NCBI GenBank assembly: GCA_037951105.1 | Contig: JBAMJV010010104.1 | Location: 1 to 64,000, forward strand | From: Echinarachnius parma | Taxonomy: Eukaryota; Echinodermata; Echinoidea; Clypeasteroida; Echinarachniidae | Direction: 5' to 3' | DNA: 64,000 nucleotides | Shown here: positions 1-11,815 of the stretch, one piece after another | Layout: the number at the start of each line of letters is the position of its first letter | Position numbering within the stretch: position 1 is the stretch's first letter | Notes under the pieces: generated by a model | The model's database searches: none | What the model was told of the DNA's origin: nothing | What the model saw: the letters and a program-made list of their open reading frames with translations, nothing else | Made by a program: the position numbers and the translations under genes

Positions 1-610
1 TAGTCCTACGTTGAGCTTTTGCCTCCACACACCCTTGTTTGTTGTACATTGTACATGTTTTTAACAAGTATGAAATCTTCATTAACCAGGATTAATCAAT
101 AGAATCGTATTATAAAAAACAAAAATAAAATACAAGCGATGGTATATGGCTGAATATTTGTGTGAAATTTCGTTTTTAAAGCTAGTAATTAGAAGTGAGA
201 TACATATTTTTGTTGTTTTTGTATTTACAGTGATAAACAAAAATCCAAAGTAAGCCCCCAGATTGTTCGATGAAATATGTTTCGTAGAATATAATAGTTA
301 CTGAAGATTTCTTATCTTTCAAAGTGATATTTGAGTGGTGTGATGGAAATGTTTTTGTTTCAATGGTTATTGCAAAAAGAAAGTGTTTATTCATTGTCAA
401 CCCTTGACAGTTGTTTTCCCTTTTAAAAGAAAGTAACAATATATAATATTCTTTTCTTTAAGTCGAGATAAATTGTATTATGTATAGTGTTGTCCGTCCC
501 AAAGTGGCTGCTTTATATTTCAGATTTTACTTGTGTATGTACACCCCAACCCTTGTATAACCCAACATGGTTTATGTGTAAACTGCTATGTTAAATGTTT
601 GATTTTCAGA

Positions 611-655
611 TAAGGGGCAAATAAAGTTTGTAAACTTTTATAACCCCACATCCCA
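611..655 (+). repeat. LINE 3'-tail remnant
   Basis: About 45 bp beginning ggggcaaataaagtttgtaa and ending ccccacatcc closely match the 3' UTR end of the full-length LINE (51455-51492). Sequence upstream does not match. This is what a very short 5'-truncated insertion of the same LINE family would leave. Confidence 0.5.
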
Positions 656-1912
656 ATCAGTTATAGTAGACATTTTAAATGTGATGTGGAATTTTGATGA
701 TAGTATTCCCCCCCCCCAACCTTACCCCCACATAAGAACTAGATTTTAAAAGTTCATATTCAAATATTTCTTCCTTCTTTAAGCAATAAAATATGGTATT
801 ATATAAACAATTTGGTTTTATTTTTAACATTTGCATCATCATACGCATCTGACTATATATATGTTGTTGTGCAATTTGTGTTACCAAGAGTTAATAATTA
901 TACCATCTAGTCAAATATACTAACCCTATAAAACTAAAAGTACTCTATATAATATTTGAATATCCCCTAGATACATATTCTTGCTTTAGCAGAATTATCT
1001 TTATCTTTATTATCAATTTATAGAAATGTCCTTCTGTTTGGAACATTGATATTATTTGTTTTGTTGTTAATATTATCCTAGTTTAGCTTCCCTATTCAGC
1101 TGCAATAGGGATTATCTCCAGGTTCAAGATTTTGTTCATATTTTGTGTTGGCAAAATCAACTGTCACAATAAATATCCTAGATCAGTAAATACTCATTTT
1201 TGGACTGGTGCATACTGTTTAATCTTGAATTTTTATATATCTGTTTGATGTACATTTTCCTCTATCTGATCCTGCTTTCACCCCAAAATGTGTATTATTT
1301 TGCTGCAGCAGTATTTTGTTTTGTATTTTAGTTTATATATTAACCAATGCAAATGATCTTATGTTTACTATAGTAATTAATTTGTTAATCGGAATAATAG
1401 ATAGTTAAATGTTGTTTATGTTCATTTTTAAAAATTGTGTTGCATTTTAGATGTGTGTTTTCTTCGCTTCATGTTGAAGTTTGACTAGTTTACCTCTCTC
1501 TTTCTATTTGTTAATGTAGGTAAAAACAAATATCTTAAGTTATTGTATGCGTTATTGTGCTTCAAATTACATTATGCCAATATAATCTTTCAAATAGTGT
1601 TGATTTGTTTGTGAAATGTGATGAAAACTGTACAACTGTTTTAATCTGTCAATATTACAATTCCATTTAATCTTTGTTAAATTGTGATATGATTACCTTT
1701 GTTTGATGTATTACCATTTTCTTTTTTATCATTTATTTATATATTATGAAAAATATTGTTTAATGCATACCAATTATTTTAATTGTTTATTTATATACTG
1801 TTGAAAAAAAATGTTTCAATTTTAATGACATCATAGCTACAATCGCAAAAAACAAATTTTCATTATAGGAATGAGCTATGATTGACTCGACTTAGAAAAC
1901 AAAGGGGATATT

Positions 1913-2270
1913 TAAAGGGATGCCTGTAAAGTGTCGAACTCCACGGAAATTACTTGGAGCTTCCTCGTTTCTCTTCTACCGTGTTGTTTAGATTATGGTA
2001 AGAGAAGAATAAAATAGGGATAGATTTTTTCAAATGCCCCTTTAGTATGACGATATCTATCATTCAGCTCAAGAGCGTTAATGAACGGTCATAAACGTCA
2101 TACAGTAATTCGTTGTAAAAGCTGACGCATATTTTCGTTTTTTTAACCAGGAAAGCAGTGTTCTTTTTCAATGAAACTTTCATACATCATTCGGACATAT
2201 CTTACAATGATTTTGGTACAGGATTGAAGTCTCAAATATCATTTTGGGCAATATCTGACACTTATAAAGG
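1913..2270 (+). mobile_element. MITE, decayed copy of the 52.55-kb element
   Basis: The body, from the 'ctgtaaa' start through the shared blocks tcagctcaagagcgttaatg and ttaaccaggaaagcagtgtt, matches 52550-52940 in the same orientation. The left terminal repeat is partly kept (taaagggatgcctgtaaa) and the right one is worn down to 'cacttataaagg'. It has no coding capacity. Confidence 0.75.
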
Positions 2271-3091
2271 AAAAATAATAGAATAATATAAGATAAGAAC
2301 AGTACAACATTAGTAGTGAAAAGGGGAAAGGTCTATGTACTTACATGTAATAGGGAAATAAATTTGCATTAATTGAATACTACCATAACTGGGCCACTGT
2401 ATGTAAAGAATATAAACAAAACTAATTTTAAAAATGCTAAATTGTATTATCTTCATATTTTTGTTTTTGCTCATCTCACATTCCGTAATTAAAGATGGCA
2501 TACATGCATTTAATAGAGATTAGAATTAAACTGTCTTCTGTGACAATGTGTAAGTTGTACACGTGTATATCAAATGAATATACATAAATTACATACTTGT
2601 CAGATAAAGTTGTATGAGTATCTTCCATTGCCATGTATGGAACCTATACCAATGTTATTATTCTGTATTTTTCTCTGTACAATTATATTTTGTGTAATAT
2701 TCATGAAGGAGTACTATCGATTTATTGATTTAATATAAATTCAGTTTAAATGTTGTGGAAGAACGGGTAATGAATGAAAGAAATTCGAATTAGAACTGAT
2801 ATCTTGTTGGTTGACATTGTAATGCTAGTATCAACGAGTTCCATATTTTGACTAGAGTATTTGACCTTTTTAAATAGGAAATACATTCATTTCAAAGATA
2901 GATTCATAAAAGAAATGTAGGGTATACTGTATGTACGACCTATTTAGTCCCCTTTTGGAGGTCAGTAACACATAGTGCTAGGCACTGTATGACTTGTATT
3001 CTGTATTCAATGAACACATGTGGCCCTCTCGTCACAAAACAACTGTTCAATTTGAGTAGTACAGTATGATATGAACAACTAATATAGTTGA

Positions 3092-3633
3092 TTAAAGGGG
3101 TAGTTTAGTTTTGGTAGAGAGGGCGCTGCACATCACAATTTTTTTGTGAGGTAATGAAAAACTGAGTGTCGAATTTGACAGAACATGCAATTTTGATCGC
3201 AGAATAAACTTTATTTGGTCAAAATCGGTCCAGAAACGGCTGATATATCAAGAAGTATATCTGATCTTAGAATTATTTGGGGCCCAAATAATTAGATAAT
3301 TTTTTCAAAAAATTTAAAAAATGCTTACACTTTTTCAAAAATGTTCAAAAGCATTTTTCAAATAGTTGTTGATGATCAATCTACTTAATCATTATTTCAA
3401 TAAAGCATCACATGCATAATTTTGTATGAAAAATGGTTGAAACCAATGCCTTTTTAGAAAGCGCCCTCTTGTGTTTTAATGGCTCTTTTTTATGATAACG
3501 GGCTTTTTACTTAGTCGTTTGTAATTTTGTATACCTTTCGAGCATGGTGGAGTAATGACTATTAGTTTATAATGTTACTGTCCGGGTTTGGTTACTAAAG
3601 TTCAGCCTTACCAAAACTGTACTACCCCTTTAA
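3092..3633 (+). mobile_element. MITE with ttaaaggggtag termini
   Basis: Terminal inverted repeats ttaaaggggtagtttagttt at the left and the complement of aaactgtactaccccttta at the right bracket about 540 bp of AT-rich non-coding sequence. An internal block 'agagggcgctg' next to the left end recurs, inverted, at the right end of the copy at 5676-6038. No transposase is present. Confidence 0.75.
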
Positions 3634-4836
3634 GCTTGGAAAACTTCTGGGCCCCACTACCTTAGTCCCATCCCAAGTCTATTCTGAATGATACATGACT
3701 ATTACGTAAGCAACACAAAATGTTCTTAAACACCAATTATGGTTAGCTAGGTAAGCAGCTAAGTTAACCCTAGTCAGAAACTAGAATTATATTTTTGTTG
3801 CACACTTAGCTCTGTCTTTTTAAACAGACTCAGAAGCAAAATATTAAAGCTAGTGTGATTGAATGAATATGGACCCTAATCACTAATTAAAATGATTTGT
3901 CTGGTCTAGATAACCTGATTTAAATACTATTGTATAAAAGTATGTTTTATAGTTATTTATAAGCAAAACTCATCCTACTTCATGGTCATTTTTTGTGGCA
4001 GAGGGTCACATGATATATTACTGGAAAATTAGAAATGGTATTTTACAGTGATTTGAATGCATTCCAAACATTGACCATAATGCAATTTTTGTATATTTTA
4101 TTGCTGAATGATACTTATATTCGACAATAATGCAATTGTTGCAGTGTTGTGAATGTAATATTCCCAAAGAATGTACTTGTGCGACTGGTAAATAGTTGTC
4201 AAAAACGGTTGTAATCTCACATACCTTATTCAATATATAAAATAAGCTTCTTTGTTTTGTCGTTAACATATTTTGTCAACATGTTCGGGCAAAACAAACT
4301 ATAAAGGAAACGTTATCTCTGTATTGAAGTAGGACAAAACGCTGTAGCCCTAGAGTAGCTTTTGGAAATTATTGGTTGAATTTGGCAAGTGGGCATTGAT
4401 GTGAATATAACAGATCTTATGTTTACCATTTTAATATAATTTCAACAGTATTGCAAGGTGTTTGGTTTGATTAACTAGGTGTATAAGCGAGAGAATTTAT
4501 CAGAGAATCGATGTGAACAAAACTTTCCCGATTGTTCCTATTGCAAAAAAAAAAGTTGTATGCAGAGCTTTCAATTTTCTTTTTCATTTCCAGCTTCTAA
4601 GCCAAGTAGGGTTGATACAAACAATAACACACTTGCATGTAATTATATCATACGTTGGCCTGCGTAGTCTGTATTGGGACAAATATATAGATTACTAACA
4701 TCTTGCCATATTTTCACGAGTTCATTTCATGTCTAAGAAATTTGATTGTCATCCATATAGTTTAAATACTAAATTAGAACTATTCTTCAAGTAATCTAAT
4801 ACGAGTATGTTTGGACATGAAATATTTGTATAAAAG

Positions 4837-4981
4837 TACAGTGGCACCCCTTTATAACAAGATCCTTGTCACCATGTCGGGGTAAAAAAACACACGAATA
4901 TAAAAGGGCTGGGACCAGCAAAATAACTTTCATGAGAGAGTTTTGTTATATCAGAGCTCTTTATAATGAGGTTCCACTGTA
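4837..4981. mobile_element. 145-bp pogo/Tigger-type MITE
   Basis: Inverted ends tacagtggcacccctttata and ttataatgaggttccactgt, with TA at both borders. The CAGTGG start and TA duplication are typical of pogo/Tigger members of the Tc1/mariner superfamily. It is non-coding. Confidence 0.65.
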
Positions 4982-5675
4982 TTGCTGTTTAAAAAAAAAA
5001 GCATTCCCTCATTATTTGCACTACAATTTTGTCCCTTTCGGACTCCCAGGGCATCACATTTAAGATTTGTTTTAGGGCATACTAATATATTCAATGTATC
5101 TATGATGACTTGTAACTAGAAAACAAAATCTCAAATTGAACTAAAAATAATGCAGAGTCTTAATTATGAAAGAACAATTTCCTCATAATTAGATATACCA
5201 TCAGGCATGATCTCACAGTTGATCTCACTTCTTACACACAGTACCTAACATAGATAATTACTTGCAAGTTGCAACTTCTAGTTATGACTAACAAATAGCT
5301 TGACAAAGTTGGTTTTAGATAAATTACTACTTGCACATAAACCAAAATTAGTCAATTTATTAGCAAACAAATGGTAGATTTGGGTATCGAGTCTTGACTT
5401 AAATAATTCATTAGAGGTCACCACTTATAACATTTCTTGAATGACTATATTATTGTATGTGTACAGTTATAGATATATTAAACTATAAAGATATACATGA
5501 ACATTGAGCAATGACGTTTGACCCCATGTGAAAACAGTGATAATTATGAAATAAATGTATATGAATTATAAAACCTGTGAAACTGTTGCATTGTGTGAGC
5601 ATAATGTTTTCATGTAGTCTGAGTGATGTGAATTTATGTGAGTAAAATGTTTGATAACTGATCCTTTGACCATTT

Positions 5676-6038
5676 TTAAAGGGATAGTTTCGTTAAGGAC
5701 AGTTTTGGTCAAACTGAATATTGGTAACCAAAACCTGCACCATAACATTACAAACTAACTCCATGTTTTGTTAAAATAATGATTAAAAAGAAAGGTGTAT
5801 TAAAAAAGCTTCTTTTTTTTCAACGGCTAGTTCAAAATTGTGAGGTCCCACAATAATTACAAATGGTATATAGATTTATGGATATTTCAGCTCTTTCTGA
5901 ACTGATTTTTACCAAATAAAGTTTATTCTGTCATTAAAATTGTATGCTCTTACATATTTGACAGTTTTTCATCGCCTCCACAAATTGTTTTCTTGTAGCG
6001 CCCTCTATACCAAAACTCAACTACTAGTATCCCTTTAA
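5676..6038 (-). mobile_element. MITE, inverted copy of the 3.1-kb element
   Basis: The ends ttaaagggatagttt and its complement near 6024-6038, and the block gcgccctctataccaaaact, match the 3092-3633 element in reverse orientation. It is about 180 bp shorter than that copy. Confidence 0.7.
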
Positions 6039-6399
6039 CGAAAAAGCAAACATCCATGCCAACACATACGCAAAACTACACAATTAAACAAATACCAGAA
6101 CATTTTACTTGTAGTAGAAATATTTATTATGATATAAAGATTTATTTTTCATTCAGCATCAAATTTACATACATTATGTACACAGTCATTTATTATACAA
6201 TTATTATAAATTTACATAAGATAATATTTACAAGCATGTGAGATAAATACAAATATTTTTGATGGTCACTAAGCTCATTTTAAGTAAATAAATAAATAAA
6301 TCTGCTTGTAAAATGAAAAATACAACACAAACAGCTACACTTTAAAAAAAAATCATCAAAGTTTTGATCATATATATTGGTTCTTTGTCTTTTGATTCC

Positions 6400-6665
6400 C
6401 ATCTGTAGTATGGCTTTCCCTCAGCAAGGCACTTTTACAAATTTGCTGCTCTTGGTCAACCTAGGTGTAGTAAATGGCAAAGATGCCAGTTTTTCAGGCT
6501 TGTACTTTGTGTACCAAGTAGATAGTTGTATTAATGATTTTTCAGGCTAACTTACATATCCCAACTGGCAACTCTGAAATGGGTACCTAGTAGTAATGCT
6601 TGATGTTTATCATGGCAGCTCGGCTAAAGCAAGGGTACTAATGTACATTGTACAGAGATGAGGCT
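6400..6665 (+). repeat. decayed tRNA-derived SINE
   Basis: Blocks such as aggtgtagtaaatgg, gaaatgggtacct, and cagctcggctaaagc are shared in the same order with the better-preserved SINE on the minus strand at 35740-36010. Promoter boxes are no longer clear. Confidence 0.5.
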
Positions 6666-7084
6666 CCTCCGCCAATCAGCAGATTTTCGCAGATTTCAAG
6701 ACGGAAAGGGGGGGGGGGGGGTGGGGGAGAGGAAATTAAAGGGATTTTAGATGAAAATGCACAACAAATTTACTTTTCTTGACCCAACTCAGATAAGAAC
6801 AAAACATGTCAGTAGAGAAATGACCGTGGTCTTTGTTATTTTTGTTTGAGTGATTATTGTCAACGAGTACTTACGGCCACAGCAATTTACCGTCATCGTT
6901 CTCATACTTGTGACGGAGATCTTCATCTATAACGTTAATCGAGACAGAAATAACAATGAAATCGCTCGAAAGAGATGGCTCTTTCTCTTCTAACCTGCTT
7001 TCACATAGAAAGTAGAGAAAGAAACAGTATTACAAGATACCAGCGAAAAAGAGAGCATTTGCAAATTTAGAGGGCTTGAATATC

Positions 7085-7270
7085 TGCCTCGCACGTCCCG
7101 GGCAAGGACAACTACATAGCCGATTTCCTGTCCCCGGGGACGGTACCTGCCTACGGAGTGGCAGCTGAATCGGGAAGTCGCACAGAGGATTTTCCTCGTG
7201 TTCGGGCGTCCAGACGTGGATCTGTTTGCGTCGATCCTGAACAAACAGCTCCCTCGATAGAAAACACCTG
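7085..7270 (+). mobile_element. short fossil of a DIRS-like retroelement
   Basis: A GC-richer patch whose residual translation resembles the RNase H end of the pol region of DIRS/tyrosine-recombinase retroelements. It is a small broken fragment with no ends, no other pol domains and no recombinase nearby. Its wear suggests an old insertion. A different LTR-kin source is possible. Confidence 0.4.
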
Positions 7271-7639
7271 ATTTTGGGAACACTCCTTATTCAGCACGCG
7301 GCATAAAAAAGAAGGATGATCGTTGCATGATGGGTAGGGAGCAGGAAGTGGGGTGCCTGCGTGGTCACTGGGGTCAAGGGTTCAACAAACTTTATTGGTT
7401 GCTGGGAACACTTCTAAGCAGGGCATAGAACTGGCATTCATAATATGAATAGGTAGGTACAGCGAGGTGAAGTAGATAAAGGCTTCGTGGTTAACATTGT
7501 GGAAGCAGCAAAAAGGCAAAAGAAAAGGTTGAAAAAAGATTTTTTTTTATGGGACAACAAAATATTATGCTTCATGTATACTTCATTCATAGGAGAATGT
7601 TAAAAAAAGATGTCCAGTGAGGATTTGGTGTATTTGGTT

Positions 7640-8240
7640 GTTCGCCAAATGGACAGATGCCCAGGCTTGGTATTCAACATCCTGCACGCCAGTCAAGATG
7701 ATGAACATCCCTATCCACCACCACAGAGGGAAGATATACCATGGTGCACATGTGGAAACTGTCAGTATATGCCAACAGATGAGAATAAAGTCCAAATTGA
7801 CAGATGCACAGACCTGGTATTCAACATCCTGCATGCCAGTCAGGATAATGAACATCCCTATCCGCCACCACAGAGGGAAGATACATGTATAGTATGGAGC
7901 ATATATATGTGGAAACTGTCAGAATATGACAACAGATACAGAGAAAGTCTAAATTGACAGGTTAACATTTTGCATGCCAGTCAGGATGATGAATATCCCT
8001 ATCCGCCACCACAGAGGGAAGATACATGTATAGTATGGTGCATATTATGTGGAAACTGTCAGAATATGACAACAGATACAGAGAAAGTCTAAATTGACAG
8101 GTTAACATTTTGCACCACAGAGGGAAGATACATGTATAGTATGGTGCATATTATGTGGAAACTGTCAGAATATGGACAACAGATACAGAAAATAAGTCTA
8201 AATTGACAGGTTAACATTTTGAATGCCAGTCAGGATGATG
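7640..8240 (+). repeat. tandem repeat of a P2X7 C-tail-like exon
   Basis: Four head-to-tail units of roughly 130-160 bp. The first unit reads FNILHASQDDEHPYPPPQRE followed by PWCTCGNCQYMPTDENK, the Trp-Cys-x-Cys...Met-Pro-Thr pattern of the zinc-binding cytoplasmic domain of P2X7 receptors (P2RX7_C-like). That domain is also widespread as a stand-alone or transposon-associated module in invertebrates. Unit 2 keeps the N-terminal half; units 3 and 4 (about 7960-8110 and 8110-8240) are more decayed. No channel domains are seen, so this is not a P2X receptor gene. The domain call is by eye. Confidence 0.5.
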
Positions 8241-8262
8241 GAACAATGAAATATTATGCATC

Positions 8263-8592
8263 ATGTATTTCATTCATAGGCGAATGTTAAAAAAGGAGAG
8301 AACAGCTATTGACGATTATCTGGAAGACCTTGATGGAAAGAAAAAGAGTCAACCCTTCATTCTGGCTGTTGGAGGAAGCTGGAAGAAGCCACAGCAGCAG
8401 TTTGTGGTAGTGGAGAGGCAAGCGATGGAAACAAAGACACTTGTTGGAGCTGTAGATCTGACATACAAGCTCTATCAGGTATTGGACTTGAAGTACGCTC
8501 CACAGACTCATGGTGTATGGTCCTTTTTGGACAGTCTTGTCTACAGTGTGAAAGTAGCCAACGAAATGGGCTCTGTGAAATTGAAGATTTAA
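8263..8592 (+). pseudogene. fragment of a multicopy mobile-type gene (N-side module)
   Basis: An open frame of 109 codons contains QPFILAVGG, VVVERQAMETKTLVGAVDL and YKLYQVLDLKYAPQTHGVWS. I recognise this pattern from large, multicopy 'uncharacterised' protein families of cnidarians, echinoderms and fish that behave like transposons. It lies directly upstream of another module of the same kind (8749-9012), so both may be exons of one decayed gene. There is no clear start or splice structure and the biochemical role is unknown. Confidence 0.4.
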
Positions 8593-8748
8593 GCGAGGGA
8601 TCGACTTGAGCCGCAGTGAACATCTCCCACTTCAATTGGCAGCCATTGAGTTTCTGGCCCGAGCCATAGTGGTCCCGGAGGGAACACCCAATGACCTTGC
8701 GAGGCAGGTGGGCCGAACAATGTCTGCCTCTCTGCCCTTTTCCAGCGC

Positions 8749-9012
8749 ATGATGTCTACAATATGTGTGTCTGCCTACAGGACATGCATGAAAAGGACAA
8801 AAGGCTGGGTCAAAATTGGCGGGGATAAAGGTGGAAACACGTTCAAGTTCATGGTTCAAATTGCCAATGTACAAACTCCAACTAGCCTCAGGAACACAGT
8901 TTCACATTTCCTTCACCTATTCATGTTGGGAGATTATGAATTGCTGACAAAGACATATGAACATCCTGGCCTGAACCAACTATTTGATAAAAAAAAGAAC
9001 CAGAAATTGTAA
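8749..9012 (+). pseudogene. GGDKGG / GDYELL module, copy 1
   Basis: The frame reads VKIGGDKGGNTFKFMVQIAN, then LFMLGDYELLTKTYEHPGLN. The pairing of a GGDKGG...FQIAN block with a (F/L)GDYEFL block is a hallmark of a repetitive animal gene family of unknown function that spreads like a DNA transposon. The expected cysteine-rich stretch after the GDYEFL block is absent. A second, more damaged copy follows at about 9300-9530. Confidence 0.45.
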
Positions 9013-9104
9013 GGGAAATCATACGACTTATTGGTAAAAACTTATAGGGTGTATATTGCCGTAAATGTTCTCAACTTAGTATTTATAATTTTCTTTCCTT
9101 AGGG

Positions 9105-9985
9105 TTGCCATAATGGCATTCATGAAGACAGTATTAGGAGAAGAGGGATTTGGGTGCCTCCAAAGCTGCATCTATCAGAGAATCATGTGCTAGATTAACT
9201 TAATTATTTTCGTGTTGGACTTGGACTTCTCTCTGAACAGGGACTGGAACATATACATAAGGAATTCAATAAATTGGATACCAGGTTCAATGGAATTTTG
9301 ATGTCTGGGTCAAAATGGAAGGAGACAAGGGGGGAGACACCTTTAAACTTATGATCCAAATTGCAAACGTCTAACTCCGACTAGCCTCAGGAACACAGTT
9401 TCTGAGGGCCTGGCAGCCATCTTCCAACGTGAGAGACCTATTCATTTTTGGAGACTATGAGTACTTGACAAAGGCATACAGACTTTCTAGCCTGAACTAA
9501 CTATTCGTTAAGAAAGTAGAAGAAATTGTAAGAGTAATTGTTAACTTAATTATGATGTATACAAGAATAATACTTTGGGGAAAATGCTTGTGAGATGGGC
9601 AGAAATACTGTTTCTAAAATCATTCTGAGGTGGGAACCAAAGCTATTTTCTATAAATTAAGGTAAATATTCACAACGTATTGATTGGTAGTATTCAACAT
9701 TTTCTTTCATAAGGGTTGCCATGAAGTCATTCATGAAAACAGTCAGACGCATAGGGATTCAGGGGACTCCAAAGCTGCATCTATTAGAGAATCATGTGCT
9801 AGATCAACTTAATTATTTTCATGTAGGACTTGGACTTCTCTGTGAACAGGGACTAGAACATATTCACAAGTAATTCAACAAATTAGACTTAAGATTCAAT
9901 GGCATCATCAACAACAGGAAGCGGACAGTAGCAATCATGAGAGCACACACTACCCATGTTCTAACAAACAAGCAAAGGAAAGTCG
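9105..9985 (+). pseudogene. repeated GLGLLxEQG modules, copies 1-2, and GDYEYL copy 2
   Basis: 9105-9295 and 9715-9960 are two related blocks encoding a Pro-Lys-Leu-His-Leu...Glu-Asn-His-Val motif, then GLGLLCEQGLEHIH and a short 'RFNG' tail. Between them, 9300-9530 is a decayed second copy of the GGDKGG/GDYELL module. In intact relatives these modules sit in one protein in the same order, so this is a tandem duplication of the gene's 3' half followed by decay. A third GLALLSEQG copy is at 10955-11230. Confidence 0.45.
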
Positions 9986-9986
9986 T

Positions 9987-10360
9987 TTGAAGAGTGTTGT
10001 GGGGCTGGATGTGGATCAACTTTTCTCTCGCATCTCATCTTGGATGCACTGCCTCAACATCCCCACGCTTCAAGATCTTCTACAACAAACCCCAACTTTC
10101 AGCCAATCAGGGAAGGGTATTCTGAAAATAATTGCAGCGCAGAAATATTTCGGCAGCAATATCATCACAGCAAAATGGCTACGTACAGCTGGACCCCAGA
10201 ATCGGATGACCAGTTGGTAGATAGTTGGGAGGTGAATCCATGTCTTTTTGTCGTTAGTGATCCGACATATAGCGACAGGAATGTCAAGAGCAAAGTTCTG
10301 CAGGATATGGGAACTGTCCTAGGATGCTCAGGTAACTATAACTCGATTGTAATTGCATGA
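9987..10360 (+). pseudogene. DVDQLFSRIS module, copy 1
   Basis: The frame contains GLDVDQLFSRISSWMHCLNI, matching the (H/D)xDVDQxFSRIS motif of a repetitive, transposon-associated domain (DUF7869-like) in invertebrate genomes. A second copy with the fuller HEDIDQFVSRIAVHIQRYN lies at 10582-10935. The following 10040-10360 frame is unrecognised. Only a partial domain is left. Confidence 0.4.
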
Positions 10361-10581
10361 AGAACGGCTTTGTTCTTTGTTGATCACTGACACTGTTGCA
10401 CTATAAACTATCGCAGGCAGCAATTACGGTGTGGCTGCTACTACCTATGCCAGAGTAGTGGGGGACAGTCCGGCAGCTCACCGTCATGACCATCGCATAG
10501 CAACAGTTGTGCCAATTACAAGTCACTTGAAAATAGAAAATCTTCTGTAGCTAAATGGTATCATTTTTTCTTTCTATTGCA

Positions 10582-10935
10582 GATAAAAGTCAGCTTCCAC
10601 ATGGTCGGACATACACATGAGGACATCGATCAGTTTGTCTCGCATTGCAGTCCACATTCAGCGATATAACATGTACTCCATGAATACACTACTTAAACAC
10701 ATACCTGAAGCGTACAAGAAACAGAACACAACAGCTACTAGACTCACTGATGTATTCAACATCAGGAACTGGATTCTACCAAACATGACTGAGCGCTCCA
10801 ATCATTCAAGTCAGACCACATGTCTTCAGGATCACACAAGGACCCATCGGCAAGGCTGTCATGGACACCAAGAAATGGTCAACTTGTGCAGAGTACACCA
10901 CAACCAGCAGAGATCCATACATCTCTTCTTGCTAC
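10582..10935 (+). pseudogene. EDIDQFVSRI module, copy 2
   Basis: Reads EDIDQFVSRIAVHIQRYN, then FNIRNWILPNMTERSNHSSQ, with a downstream 'PHVFRIT' block in another frame. This resembles the DUF7869-type domain of transposon-like invertebrate genes. It follows a pyrimidine-rich stretch ending 'ctattgcag' at about 10582, a plausible splice acceptor. At least one frame break is present. Confidence 0.4.
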
Positions 10936-10954
10936 GTTCGTTTATAGTACAGCT

Positions 10955-11318
10955 TCAAACAGCAGGAAGTTCCAAAAATGCTCAGATTTGGGAGAACTCT
11001 GGAGGGGGTCGCCCAAACTTCACCTACTGGACATTGAACAGCTATTAATTGTATATGCACTATATAAGAATGTATTATTATTAATTTTTTTTTTAACTGG
11101 AGGACCATGTGATATCACAACTTAATACTTTTCATATTGGACTTGCCCTCCTAAGCGAACAAGGACTTGAACATATCCACAAACAATTTGACACAAGGTT
11201 CAATGGAATGGCCCTCTCTCTCTCGAGATGCAAGCAAGCGCTCATCGCTAATTTTGCGCCCAAATCAAATAGAAAGTACGTTCAATTCATGAAAGGATTT
11301 GGATTTTTGACATTTTAA
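10955..11318 (+). pseudogene. GLALLSEQG module, copy 3
   Basis: The segment 11109-11318 reads FHIGLALLSEQGLEHIHKQF then DTRFNGMALSLSRCK, the third copy of the module at 9105 and 9715. The preceding PKLHLLDIEQL part is separated by an AT-rich insert (about 11050-11110). It is the best-preserved of the three but still a fragment. Confidence 0.45.
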
Positions 11319-11377
11319 CAGTGAATTCCGTTTAGATCTCTACTACTAGCTATATAAAGATTATTAGCTGGTGACAT

Positions 11378-11612
11378 TTGTTTGACAATTTGGCGATGGT
11401 GATGGAACAGCCGTGGATCCTTGTTGACTTCGGGGATGATGGCCCCGATATCGTTGAAACTGCGAATCTGCAATACCCAGCACAACGACGGCATGAGCTA
11501 CGGGAGACATGTTTTGACTTCACTAAAAACGGGCAAGAGTTGACGTTCGTTGAAAAAAAGAAGGGGAGGAAAACAGACAAGCTATTTTCTGTCTCTGTCT
11601 TGAAGTTTGGAG
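11378..11612 (+). CDS. possible exon, unknown product
   Basis: An open stretch reading ILVDFGDDGPDIVETANL, then a basic and charged segment, ending ...SVSVLKFGG immediately before a GTAGGT donor-like site. The neighbouring exon-like segment at 12623-12817 has both splice sites, so the two may belong to one spliced gene or relic. I do not recognise the domain. Confidence 0.3.
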
Positions 11613-11815
11613 GTAGGTGACCACTATTCTTCTTCTTCTCTTTGTGAAATTATGGCGTAGTCACGTAGATAGTAAAAAATTTTTTTTAAAAATACCGGCC
11701 TAGAAAAGTAGAAGTGTACTAGTTTTTTACTGAAAAATAACTTAGTAGTAGCAATAATCCGTGGTCCTTCCATCGTCTCTTCCTGCAGAAGCCCTGCAAA
11801 GTCATAAGATGGCTT

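Larger units (their letters stand above)
1..6980. other. AT-rich non-coding left flank
   Basis: No open frame here is long or conserved enough to support as a gene; the few of 60-97 codons have low-complexity AT-driven composition. Apart from the MITEs, SINE and LINE tail listed separately, the stretches 1-610, 656-1912, 2271-3091, 3634-4836, 4982-5675 and 6039-6399 show only AT-rich sequence, short homopolymers and scattered AATAAA-like motifs. It could include the 3' UTR of a gene to the left, but nothing seen proves this. Confidence 0.6.

Noticed and set aside
4479-4698. Two overlapping plus-strand ORFs of about 60 codons
   Set aside because: AT-rich, mutually overlapping in different frames, without motif or splice context.
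6990-7283. 97-codon minus-strand ORF as a gene
   Set aside because: The plus strand of the same stretch shows weak similarity to a retroelement RNase H region, so the minus frame is a shadow of a fossil.
8287-8635. Minus-strand ORFs opposite the 8263-8592 module
   Set aside because: Overlap a plus-strand frame with family-like motifs; no independent support.
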